Positions 16,401 through 23,372 of a DNA stretch of 35,276 bases are shown here, one piece after another; within the stretch, counting starts at the first letter, position 1, and each line of letters starts with the position of its first letter. The notes below the pieces were generated by a model. That model was not told the origin of the DNA and ran no database searches. It was given only the letters and a program-made list of their open reading frames with translations. Source of the stretch: BD1-7 clade bacterium (GTDB lineage: Bacteria; Pseudomonadota; Gammaproteobacteria; Pseudomonadales; DT-91); assembly GCA_902705835.1 (NCBI GenBank), contig CACSIN010000008.1, positions 42,508 to 77,783 on the forward strand. Reading direction: 5' to 3'. A program made the position numbers and the translations under genes.

Positions 16401-18811
16401 TGCCACTGCCCAGTATCCGTGGTGAAAGCTGAAGCGCTGGATGATCCCTTAAGGGTGAAGCCGCTATTGCTTGAATCTATAACGGTCCAAGTGCCATCAG
16501 CAGCGGTTCCAGTCTTCGAAATAACCACACTAGCGTTATCAGACATCACGGGGATACCGTTAGGGATTTTAATCATAATCGGCTCCCCTGCCAGTTTGTT
16601 GACTTTCAGAATCGGCATGGTTTGCAAAGTCCATTTCGCATCGCTGGATTTGGAATAGTTGTTGGGTTTCGTTGCCGGATCAAAGGAGAAACTGTAGGGC
16701 GCGTTGCTGTTATTGACGATTTTCCCAGACCAGGGACCTGCGCCCACCGCGTCTGTTCCCGATATCGTGACTGAAAAAGGCTGCGGGAAATGACTCGGAA
16801 TTTTTACCGAACTGGTTATGGTGGTACCTGTGTCGGAAGCGTTACTTACTGGATAGGTCGTGTTATCAAAAATAGGGTAGGGGTTCGATGCGTTGTTGAT
16901 ACCATCCGGTGCGGTATCCAAACCGTTATAGCAGCCGTGGGCGCGATTACCGGTAAATTCCGGATACGCTGTGCTTGGCTGTGCGCCCTGCATCAATAGC
17001 CAATAACCGCGGCCTTGTGCCTGGCAACCTGCGACTGAGTTGTTAACGAAAGTGTTATTGATATTGGTGATCCAGAACCCGCCCGGATGATATGTATCTG
17101 GGCCTGGGTTACTACCAGCGGCGTTGGCACCGGATAACGACGTATCAGTAATGTTATTGATCGTGTACCAGCTTGCCGATGCCTGTGATGCTTGCAAATA
17201 GTCACCGTTCCAATAGGTATTGCCGCCGACGAGAGGATAGGTATAGGTTGATTGTGCTGCCATGGTTCCAGCAACATGATTTCGCATAAAAGCGTTACCG
17301 GTGATATTTACGCCGTCTTCGAGATACACGCCTTGGCCGACGGTTCTGACACACACATTGTTGTAGAATCTGCTTTCGCCTGTTTCATGCACCACAAAGC
17401 ACTTGTTGTAACTATGGTGTACAGAAACATCCTGAACCAAGACAGAATCGCCTGTGTCCTTCAAGTGATGAAGGTGTATGGGATAACGCCCGACAAAAGG
17501 TTGGCCGAACTTCTCAAACTCAACACCCACAAGATCGATAGTTGCAGCAGTATCTCCATGCATCACGACAAGATGGCCGCCCATAAAATCATCCGTGGCG
17601 ACTGAACTGAATTTGATATTGCGTGATAGCAAGGCAACTTCAGCGCGCTCATCAATGCCGAAATTGCGGGTGTGGTCATCGTAGAAGCTTTTTGCCTGAT
17701 TACTGACATCAATCGCGTTGCCACCGGTGACAACTGATTGACGGGTACCGGTACTGTAAAAGCCAGGCGTGGGTGCAAGGCCACCATAGTGATAGTGTTT
17801 TAGCGGCGTGGCTTGTGTTGACGTGCAGTTTTGCCCGCCGTTCAGTGTGATCTCACTGACTGTGGCTGGTGCACCGGGAAGCCCAGTTTCCGGATTGTCG
17901 ACCGTTTTTATACTGCAAATTTGGACGATTTCAGTCTGGTGTGAAGTAAAACTGGTTGTAGCGACTGAAATCCAATCCTTCGGTTGCCAGTCGACTGTTG
18001 TTGCCAGTGTGAGGGTTGTTTCAGAATTGGACGTGGGAACCGGCGAGCTGACATTCTCTGAATCATCGAAGCGAGACGGGCCGGCTGGTTTGGCAAGATA
18101 CGTCCAGCTTCGGGTGCCACTGAGAGTATTAATAAATGAGGGTTTACTTGCAGGGTCGTTCGCAGTGCCATCAGGTGTGGCAGACAACCCCTTAGCCCCA
18201 TACAATTTTAAGTTGCCCCCCGCCATTACCGTGATATCACGCGCATTTTGCTGTTCGTTCGACTGCGTAACAATGGGGCTGGAGCCATTTGCCGTAGGTG
18301 CTTTGGATGCTGAGATATCACCTGCCATTATGATATCTATCTGACCTTGAATAGGAGCGTCGACCGAACCACTTTGCAGGGTTCCCCCGTTTTTTATCAG
18401 AAAAGAAGAGGCATGCAAGCTCATCTGATTGCCCACGCCCGGATCAACTAATGTCAGTACACCGGAAGCCCCAATCACAACGGGTATCAGTGGTGCGTTT
18501 GGGGTGAGAGCTGCCGTGTCACTCGCCGATATTGTCACGTTACTGCACGGCGTGGATGCGTCGATAAAGAGTGCAGCAGGCACCTTTTTATTCGGCGAAG
18601 CCGCATCGATTTCTTTTAAACACGCCGAATTACCTAGTGCGTTAGTTAAGCTTGTAGAGGTGGCTGGCATCTCGAAATCGGCTGGAGCCTTCTCTTTCGT
18701 GCCTGTAACACTTTGACTGCATCCGTGCGATACCAGTAATGCACCAAGAAGCAGAATGACTCTGCCTCGATACGAATCGGGCTTTGCCGTGCGGTGGCTC
18801 GTAATACTCAT
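13484..18811 (-). CDS. Giant G8/CEMIP-like parallel-beta-helix lipoprotein with FCCH-like repeats
   Basis: 1775 residues. The start is fixed by a strong Shine-Dalgarno (AAGGAGG, ending five bases before ATG). The N-terminus has a basic region, a hydrophobic core (VILLLGALLVS) and Cys31 in SHGC, a loose lipobox. Residues ~75-170 match the end of a G8 domain (FLIKNGGTLQSGS, P-x-x-G-x-x-x-I). Residues ~190-500 follow the CEMIP/TMEM2 pattern: GGNLKLYG, SWTYLA, VDWQPKDWISVATTS, GRYPIHLHHL (441-450), SVHHSYNKCFVVH (463-475), YLEDG. Beta-sandwich repeats with a G-V-x-G-N-T-x-x-N-G-x-W pattern interrupt the rest (~658-730, 731-808, 813-887, 974-1048, 1597-1664). Vertebrate relatives bind or degrade hyaluronan. 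I infer a cell-surface polysaccharide-binding or -cleaving protein; catalysis is unproven. Confidence 0.75.
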   Translation of the reverse strand: MSITSHRTAKPDSYRGRVILLLGALLVSHGCSQSVTGTKEKAPADFEMPATSTSLTNALGNSACLKEIDAASPNKKVPAALFIDASTPCSNVTISASDTAALTPNAPLIPVVIGASGVLTLVDPGVGNQMSLHASSFLIKNGGTLQSGSVDAPIQGQIDIIMAGDISASKAPTANGSSPIVTQSNEQQNARDITVMAGGNLKLYGAKGLSATPDGTANDPASKPSFINTLSGTRSWTYLAKPAGPSRFDDSENVSSPVPTSNSETTLTLATTVDWQPKDWISVATTSFTSHQTEIVQICSIKTVDNPETGLPGAPATVSEITLNGGQNCTSTQATPLKHYHYGGLAPTPGFYSTGTRQSVVTGGNAIDVSNQAKSFYDDHTRNFGIDERAEVALLSRNIKFSSVATDDFMGGHLVVMHGDTAATIDLVGVEFEKFGQPFVGRYPIHLHHLKDTGDSVLVQDVSVHHSYNKCFVVHETGESRFYNNVCVRTVGQGVYLEDGVNITGNAFMRNHVAGTMAAQSTYTYPLVGGNTYWNGDYLQASQASASWYTINNITDTSLSGANAAGSNPGPDTYHPGGFWITNINNTFVNNSVAGCQAQGRGYWLLMQGAQPSTAYPEFTGNRAHGCYNGLDTAPDGINNASNPYPIFDNTTYPVSNASDTGTTITSSVKIPSHFPQPFSVTISGTDAVGAGPWSGKIVNNSNAPYSFSFDPATKPNNYSKSSDAKWTLQTMPILKVNKLAGEPIMIKIPNGIPVMSDNASVVISKTGTAADGTWTVIDSSNSGFTLKGSSSASAFTTDTGQWQLQGDIATMQSNPIVITTTSDAVTANPLADNDVITISGVEGNTNTNGQWKITYPAPGFESDSNKFALQGSVANASYTRGGTWQTTPQPPVLILNNNTITRSRNRGFWGRSIFLVLHNNRFATNPYGVLLAGGGGPEGNYVGYWDLAHRNVFAGMTRNNVERYPTGCIQRVTDATNTNPIVLTVEGPAPEAGSKVTVNGVEGNTAANSAQHVSSITSSADGTVSFTLENSNGKTSGTYTQGGMAQYNSLSMQAECTDVELKSVGGWGNYPNPFAGSVMNLQGYSYYDGPARIESNRFVNFRFDPTGIYPSTPEARLLTKKDIDLISTYASQGQLHGTPSPNTYTGYPGDSATGWIQSNAQTVPPTQYIKNSIWDNTDLKHLVYTEAVNMGAFNDGDKTTVILDKDSRLSGLKVIHANGANEGQVSPDYVPVSLNSIDYYATDYTVDEPHARGPNNFRQSSLMSPHKYATLNIESATNPDADFRVRITRDMPAYGDTEYPSLFLNGRGQKPIYEPFVMDRMGYTITGLNGVEHKPAGQHGKPFMPRLVFSYTDPAVKQTGEYFINRIAVSQPLSHPEEIKLYRIRRQWGQPYLGAWPPNFNPPGPVATSCDSTFFSNQDGNAPDQRWKDCVARGQNKPPPQPYKGAPQTYSGGSMLSLASSFDDFEKPYTQLLAGSITTADFIQQQTYYYDEANNMLYFYMIEDKPIMQLNTPYGTCSDSNTTFKSQVKRIKNVKTFSDTGSVEDALNTACLVKAGVPTATDLVTCSDKGCAAYLVDLTKAGIETPSLPAHAAITSASNTSPIVIKTSGTAPATGSSVAISGVTGNTNANGTWVVTKISEKSFSLDGSTGNGVSASGQWYARPSRPITRAEYKNWNQYKFVYATPTQQANGLPMPTGSDAPPRDGSPLQGMTQETNNVISYRFLPILGLPVSITENFPYTCLTTPPSSPVNPRGVYPPAGGFKYPLTPLACADQ

Positions 18812-19234
18812 AAATCACCTCCTTGTGTGATCTGAAATGCCACTAAGGCATACAGTTATTTTGCACAAAGAGTAATCAGCAATCCGAGTAAAATCTACAC
18901 AAGTAGTGCTTTTTTCTCGGATTGGTCTTATTCACTGATGAGGCTGGTCGTTCATTCGATAGCGCCCAATGATCTGGCGTTTGTGAATAATAGATTTCCT
19001 TGGCTCGACGTTACTCGTCAATACGTAATTCAAATCTATCTGATAGGAAAAGTTAAAATCGTTAGGTGCAGTTAAGGTTGAAGTCGGTATTCATAAAATA
19101 CACAATCCACGTTTTTGTGATGTGGCAGAAAACCCGTTGCACAGCGACTAACAGTTTGTCGTTACTCCCATTGTGGCAGCGCATAGCCGATAGTATGATT
19201 TCCAAAATGTTCACAACTGGAAAAGGAATTTCCG
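18812..19234. other. Divergent intergenic region between the G8 gene and the membrane-protein cassette
   Basis: About 420 bp. It must hold the promoters of the leftward G8 gene and the rightward 19235 gene. Seen: the Shine-Dalgarno of the G8 gene next to position 18820, an inverted repeat at 18880-18924 (listed separately), and AAGGAA seven bases before the ATG at 19235. No coding region is supported. Confidence 0.5.
18880..18924. promoter_or_regulatory. Nine-base-pair inverted repeat upstream of the G8 gene
   Basis: CAATCCGAG at 18880-18888 and CTCGGATTG at 18916-18924 form a perfect inverted repeat separated by 27 A/T-rich bases, about 70-110 bp upstream of the G8 lipoprotein start. It could be a regulator half-site pair or a leader hairpin. 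The function is inferred only from position. Confidence 0.35.
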
Positions 19235-19780
19235 ATGTCAGGCTACGATGTATCGTATTTGCCCTACAACTTACCCGCCAATTCTTCAGCACAGGCGCTG
19301 CGTCTAGCTGAGATTCTTCAAATTGAACCTGCTGTAGTTGCAGGTATATCAGAACACGATGTAACTGCCATATCTAGTGTCATCCTCTATCGGCATCTCG
19401 ATCGATTTCAAAAGATGGAGGTGATGTCGCAAATACATGCGATAGAGAATCGTCGTTTGGCAGGAAAATTACAGTCTAAAGTGGTCGATACCTTGGTGAA
19501 TCCTCAGTGGGGTATTTGGTCGCTGTCTAATGAGGAGTTGCTGGCTGACCAGGCTTTCCATACTGCAGTGGATGAATTAGCGAGCTTGTTAGGATTAAGC
19601 GCGTCAGCTCTCGGGGGCAAGGATCTTATCGAGGAGCTGTGGAAGCAGCGCAAAGCAGGAAAAGCCTCCATAGCCGTTATTGTTATTTGGGGAGCGGTTT
19701 ACTTTAACAAACGCGAGCTGATCAAGGCCAATACAGAGGTCAGTAACCGATCACAACTCCAATCCTCACCGCATTATTAA
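19235..19780 (+). CDS. Hypothetical protein with C-terminal membrane segment (181 aa)
   Basis: Not recognised. ATG preceded by AAAGGAA. The protein opens MSGYDVSYLPYNLP and is mainly predicted helical, with many short amphipathic stretches (residues ~18-130). A hydrophobic stretch, ASIAVIVIWGAVYF, near residues 143-156 could anchor it, leaving a short polar tail. It contains no cysteine and no catalytic motif that I can identify. It is the first gene of a three-gene plus-strand set: the 68-residue membrane protein starts 5 bp after its stop, and the secreted protein overlaps that one. Membership of one envelope-associated complex is plausible but inferred. Confidence 0.7.
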   Translation: MSGYDVSYLPYNLPANSSAQALRLAEILQIEPAVVAGISEHDVTAISSVILYRHLDRFQKMEVMSQIHAIENRRLAGKLQSKVVDTLVNPQWGIWSLSNEELLADQAFHTAVDELASLLGLSASALGGKDLIEELWKQRKAGKASIAVIVIWGAVYFNKRELIKANTEVSNRSQLQSSPHY

Positions 19781-19784
19781 TCAT

Positions 19785-19991
19785 ATGAACGTTAAAGCAC
19801 TTATTGTTTATGCAGTGATCTTTATCGCTGCATTCACGCAATGGCAGTCTTTAAGCGAGTCGACCAAAGATGTCGCGTTTTATCTAATCTTTGCATTGAT
19901 GGTGATGCAAGGTAATTGGTTGATGTGGCGGATTAGAAGGCTTGAGGAAAAACTCCAAACAAAAGACACCGATCAACATGCTCAGTGGTAG
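19785..19991 (+). CDS. Small two-helix inner-membrane protein (68 aa)
   Basis: Two hydrophobic segments, ALIVYAVIFIAAFTQW (~5-20) and VAFYLIFALMVMQGNWLMW (~30-48), followed by a basic, charged cytoplasmic-looking tail (RIRRLEEKLQ) with coiled-coil character. The size and layout resemble holin-like or accessory subunits, but no family is recognised. It begins 5 bp after the stop of the preceding gene and its 3' end overlaps the start of the next by 14 bp, so the three genes are very likely one operon. Confidence 0.65.
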   Translation: MNVKALIVYAVIFIAAFTQWQSLSESTKDVAFYLIFALMVMQGNWLMWRIRRLEEKLQTKDTDQHAQW

Positions 19992-20565
19992 AGTCCAGCG
20001 ATTCGCGCCGTTTGCATTCATCTTTTTACTGATTTGCTCGGCGAATGTTTCAGCCTCATGGCTCGCTTGTCCCCAGCAACTCACTCCCCCTTTTGTTGAA
20101 TTAGAAAAAACGTCGCTGTTAGATCCCGATCAGCAATTTTACGACTATAAAACCAAAAACTACGCCGGATCGATTGCTATCTTTCATGGAGGTGGCATGC
20201 GCGCAATGCCAATCCTTGAAGGTATCGAATTGCCGGTTACAGAAACATCAGATTTGAGAAAAATTGCTGATGCTTTTGAGGTTCGTGTTCTTCAGGATGC
20301 TATGTTTCAAAAAACAACGCGGTTACTTGAAGTGCAGGCGACTGGCGCGAAGGCATCAGGTTACGTATTTGAAGCGATGTTTGAACACGAAGGCGTTCGT
20401 CGATACAGCTATTACGGATTGTGGCTGGAGGTAAACCCAGCCGGGCTGAAGGTCATTCGACTTGCCATCGATAACCACGATGGGAAACAGCGTTCTATGA
20501 ATAAAAATGCTCTTGAACAACTGCTGTTAGCTTCTGCGCGATTATGCCAATTAAATGCAGATTAA
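19978..20565 (+). CDS. Secreted hypothetical protein with signal peptide (195 aa)
   Basis: Start taken at ATG 19978, because it gives a textbook Sec signal peptide: basic GRVQR, hydrophobic FAPFAFIFLLICSANV, and a cleavage site after SA-SA/SW (AxA-like) near residue 25. An in-frame start at 19942 would bury the signal behind 12 polar residues. The mature part (~168 residues, two cysteines, at LACPQQ and ARLCQLN, able to form a disulfide) is mixed alpha/beta and periplasmic or secreted. The family is not recognised. It ends the three-gene cassette. Confidence 0.72.
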   Translation: MLSGRVQRFAPFAFIFLLICSANVSASWLACPQQLTPPFVELEKTSLLDPDQQFYDYKTKNYAGSIAIFHGGGMRAMPILEGIELPVTETSDLRKIADAFEVRVLQDAMFQKTTRLLEVQATGAKASGYVFEAMFEHEGVRRYSYYGLWLEVNPAGLKVIRLAIDNHDGKQRSMNKNALEQLLLASARLCQLNAD

Positions 20566-20978
20566 GTCATCATTTGTTGGTGGGCAGTGGTTGTTGATTT
20601 ATTTGTTCTTCGTAATCTATAAACGAAAACCCTGCAGAGTCTTTGTTTAATTGGCTTTGAGGGTTCTCTTTGGTTCTAACAGGGCCTATATGTGGGTTGG
20701 TAAGAGTTGTCTTTTCAGTGTAACTGATTGAATAGTATGTACGTTAAAAAATATTTTGATCGCTGGTACTACTAAAATAAAAATCGCCTCAATTTCGACT
20801 CACTCGCGGTACAAAACGATTAACAAATAATGCCATTGGATACAGACGCGACTTTTACCGTGTCGTCGGAGTCATATGAGTGGCAGATATTACGTTGTGT
20901 TACGGCCTGCTTCACTTTATGGCTGCCTAAACGTAATATCGCTTGCAGGCTATCACCGTTGATAATGGAACTAATTCA
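20566..20978. other. Intergenic region before the integrase remnant
   Basis: About 410 bp with no gene I can support. The open frame at 20830-21036 has no coding character. The one visible structure is an 11 bp inverted repeat at 20886-20940, listed separately. Confidence 0.5.
20886..20940. repeat. Perfect 11 bp inverted repeat upstream of the integrase remnant
   Basis: GATATTACGTT at 20886-20896 is matched by AACGTAATATC at 20930-20940, with a 33 nt spacer. It lies ~40 bp before the first recognisable integrase codons, so it could be a leftover recombinase or excisionase site. It is not a convincing integron attC (no core-site pair). Confidence 0.4.
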
Positions 20979-21565
20979 ATGGCTAAAGTTACTCATCCCC
21001 GTGCATATACTGCCGAAGAATACGCTAATCCATTGAAGAGCATCAGGCCTATTAAGATTGCTCCAACAGAGTTGAGCCACCTAACGCCTTCTGAAATCAC
21101 TACGTTAATCAAACAAATTGAATCAACTGCAGAAAATCCCAACGATAACTAAAATCTGTTTGGCTACCGGTGCTAGATGGGGAGAGGCTGATGGGCTGCA
21201 CGAAAGGAATGCGCGCAACAATTCGGTGACGTTCACTGATACTAAAAGCGTTAAGAATAGAACTGTACCAATCAGTGAGGCAGGTCATCGAGCACGGCAA
21301 AGGCCAACTTTTCACGCCTTCAATTGCATCATTCAGGCGAGCCCTGGCAAAAACTGATATCGAATTGCCAAAAGGCCAAGCAACGCATGTGCTTAGGCAT
21401 TCGTTCGCGAGCCATTTTATTATGAATGGTGGGAATATTTTGACGCTTCAGAAGATTCTAGGACATTCATCGGTGCAGATAACGATGCGGTATGCGCATC
21501 TTGCACCGGATCATTTGCAGGATGCGGTTAGGTTTAATCCGTTGGAGCAGTCTGGGAAGGTGTGA
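20979..21565 (+). pseudogene. Degenerate P2-type phage integrase (tyrosine recombinase)
   Basis: The catalytic half of a P2-family integrase is spread over three frames, so at least two frameshifts are present (near 21140 and 21275). Frame 1 gives ELSHLTPSEITTLIKQIE; frame 2 KICLATGARWGEA (catalytic Arg) and NRTVPISE; frame 3 GQATHVLRHSFASHFIMNGG (HxxR), LGHSS and TMRYAH (Tyr nucleophile), AVRFNPL. The N-terminal arm-binding and core-binding domains, about 150 residues, are absent. All catalytic residues survive, so inactivation looks recent in sequence terms, but no single frame can yield an enzyme. It marks a former prophage or P2-like island next to the DUF3037/HipA pair. Confidence 0.85.
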
Positions 21566-21610
21566 CTCAAGGCTTCTTGAGTCTTCCAAATATTGTGTTG
21601 GCAGTGTTTG

Positions 21611-22453
21611 TCAATTTGGCCGTTCGTCAGCGGCAAAACTTTGAACCCTCTCATCAATATCGTCACAATCAAAGCCAATAAAATCTACATATTCGCTAAG
21701 CATCTCGCAGGTTTCGTGAAAAGCTTTAATGCGATTTTTGTCATTGCTGTCTAAATTAGGCCCTTTAACCGTAAACAGAATGTTTTTTTGGTTTGGCAGC
21801 AAATCTCCTCGCTGAAGTCGTCTTAAACGACCTTCCCAAGTAGATGCATGATCGTATATCCGGCCTGCTTCTTCGTGTCCCAAATAGAAGGGCTTGATGA
21901 CCTTATTTACCCGGCCATTAACTCTCTGTATGAAAGGAAAGGTAATCTTCTCACCGTCTCTTTCTATAGCGTCTTTGCGGAACGGATTTCTTAACTTTAT
22001 ACCGCTGACTAGAGTATTAACGCGCCGCTCCATTTCTAGCTCAAACTGAGGCTTGGCTACAAAATCATGCATTACGAAGTGCTGATACTTTTGGTTTAAG
22101 GTCTTTTTGGGAGATTCAACGAAGCAAGCTGCTGTATCACTGAAGGTTAAAATCGCCTCTCGAGGGAAACAAACAGACTTAAAGATATCTTCGACATCAA
22201 CGCCTTTATTCCGAGTAGATAAATCTCGTATCCGTTTCAACTCGGCTTCCAAACCTTTAATTGACCGCAGGTATGTATTTTTGTTGAGGTCAGTAAAAAA
22301 ATTCGTATAGCGCTTAGACTTGGTTAGCTGAAATTTAAAATCGAAATATCCTGTTGCAGGGCAGCAAAGGACTATACCTACATTTGCAAATTCACCTGCT
22401 TCTGGGTATGGAATAAAACGAACTACAGAATACATGCATGCATATCTAGTCAT
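21611..22453 (-). CDS. DUF3037 domain protein
   Basis: 280 residues opening with the DUF3037 pattern: YACMYSVVRFIPYPEAGEFANVGIVL, i.e. conserved V-R-x-x-P-x-x-x-E-x-x-N-V-G. The remaining ~220 residues are polar and without motifs I recognise. Its ATG overlaps the TGA/TAA region of the HipA_2 gene upstream by 4 bp, showing translational coupling. DUF3037 and HipA_2-type kinases are often adjacent in bacterial genomes, and a function as a partner or substrate of the kinase is inferred; the biochemical role is unknown. Confidence 0.8.
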   Translation of the reverse strand: MTRYACMYSVVRFIPYPEAGEFANVGIVLCCPATGYFDFKFQLTKSKRYTNFFTDLNKNTYLRSIKGLEAELKRIRDLSTRNKGVDVEDIFKSVCFPREAILTFSDTAACFVESPKKTLNQKYQHFVMHDFVAKPQFELEMERRVNTLVSGIKLRNPFRKDAIERDGEKITFPFIQRVNGRVNKVIKPFYLGHEEAGRIYDHASTWEGRLRRLQRGDLLPNQKNILFTVKGPNLDSNDKNRIKAFHETCEMLSEYVDFIGFDCDDIDERVQSFAADERPN

Positions 22454-23202
22454 TCATTCACCTCCCAAAAGCAATCTGATTCATATTCGCTAAGTATGGC
22501 TCTTATGTTATTAGGATCAAAGCCGATTAAATTTGTTTCTTCGAGGTCGGAGTACAACCAAGATTTAGGCATAAGGTCTAAAACCTTATCAAGTACTAAA
22601 AGTGCCTTTGAAAAGCGCTCACTATACCTTGCCTTCCGTTCAAGATCGAGAGCTATTGATGGCCACTCTTCACGAAAAACGTGTGTCGAAAAGAAGTAAT
22701 CATCGTTTAATTTGTTGTCAAATGCGTTGTTGTGATCAATGATAGACAAATTTTTTGTTACGGAATTCCATATTAAATTCGGATTATAGTCAGTTCGGTC
22801 ATTATTCTTAATCCAATGGTCGAACATCAGAATATCCCGTCGAATTTCAATATTAATCTCTGGTCTAGTACTGAGTTCCAACCAGCTAACCCCTTCGACT
22901 TTCTTAGAGCCCCAGCATATGCCCGGGCCTATTATCTGGAATTGTGTGGGAAGGTATCTATGAAATTCTGGGTCGACTTCGACAAGCCCATAAGGCGCGA
23001 TAGGTAAGCCTAGGGCGGAAGCCAAATGTGCGCAAATCCATTCATAGATTAGGCATTCTCGTGCAGTGTTACGCCCCTTAACAAAGTAAGTACTATTGTT
23101 AATCCCTGTACAAATAAATGGCTGAGTCACTCCTTGAATTGCTCGTCGGTGAATCGTCTCTATAAGAACTGGCATTAACCTTAAATACTCCATGGTTGCC
23201 AC
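22450..23202 (-). CDS. HipA-like kinase family protein (HipA_2 type)
   Basis: 250 residues, much shorter than classical HipA (~440), lacking the N-terminal subdomain. Kinase elements: YFVKG (39-43) with the putative ATP-binding Lys42, FDHWIKNNDRTDYNPNLI (127-144) as catalytic loop with Asp and Asn, and IIDHNNAF (154-161) as the metal-binding Asp. The start is GTG at 23202 or ATG at 23193 (MEYLRLMPVL); neither has a strong ribosome-binding site. It overlaps the DUF3037 gene by 4 bp. No HipB-like antitoxin is seen, so this is not a standard HipBA toxin-antitoxin pair. Confidence 0.8.
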   Translation of the reverse strand: MATMEYLRLMPVLIETIHRRAIQGVTQPFICTGINNSTYFVKGRNTARECLIYEWICAHLASALGLPIAPYGLVEVDPEFHRYLPTQFQIIGPGICWGSKKVEGVSWLELSTRPEINIEIRRDILMFDHWIKNNDRTDYNPNLIWNSVTKNLSIIDHNNAFDNKLNDDYFFSTHVFREEWPSIALDLERKARYSERFSKALLVLDKVLDLMPKSWLYSDLEETNLIGFDPNNIRAILSEYESDCFWEVNE

Positions 23203-23310
23203 GGTAAATGGAATTTCATCCTACTAAATTTGTTAGACCTAGTAAAACAACAAGCAAGGATCAAGAGGCTGCTTTTGTCGTAGCAGTAATATATGTGGAC
23301 GAATTGTGGA

Positions 23311-23339
23311 CAAAAAAAGGATTGCTTTCGCAACCCTTT
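23311..23339 (-). terminator. Rho-independent terminator with GAAA loop
   Basis: On the minus strand the RNA reads AAAGGGUUGC-GAAA-GCAAUCCUUU followed by a run of U. That is a ten-pair stem with one G-U wobble, a stable GNRA tetraloop and a U-tract. It lies 18 bp downstream of the tmRNA-like 3' end on the same strand and would terminate that transcript. The plus-strand sequence also has a T-rich tail. Confidence 0.75.
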
Positions 23340-23357
23340 GTTTTTGTTACTAAAAAA

Positions 23358-23372
23358 TGGTGGAGTCGGCGG
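23358..23372 (-). ncRNA. ssrA: tmRNA (ssrA) 3'-end remnant, candidate island attachment site
   Basis: On the minus strand the sequence ends CCGCCGACTCCACCA, matching the T-stem 3' strand, acceptor stem and CCA of gammaproteobacterial tmRNAs (E. coli ends CCGCCAGCTCCACCA). A strong terminator follows at the expected distance. No T-loop or rest of the tmRNA precedes it here, so only the 3' end is present, as expected for the duplicated end left when an island integrates into ssrA. The match is short and could also come from a tRNA with the same acceptor end. Confidence 0.5.

Noticed and set aside
17808-18344. 178-residue plus-strand frame inside the G8 gene
   Set aside because: Antisense shadow of a strongly supported 1775-residue gene.
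20886-20940. Integron attC site
   Set aside because: The inverted repeat lacks paired core sites of the GTTRRRY/RYYYAAC type, and no cassette array is seen.
20830-21036. 68-residue plus-strand frame before the integrase remnant
   Set aside because: No coding character; it overlaps the integrase-like frame and the inverted repeat.
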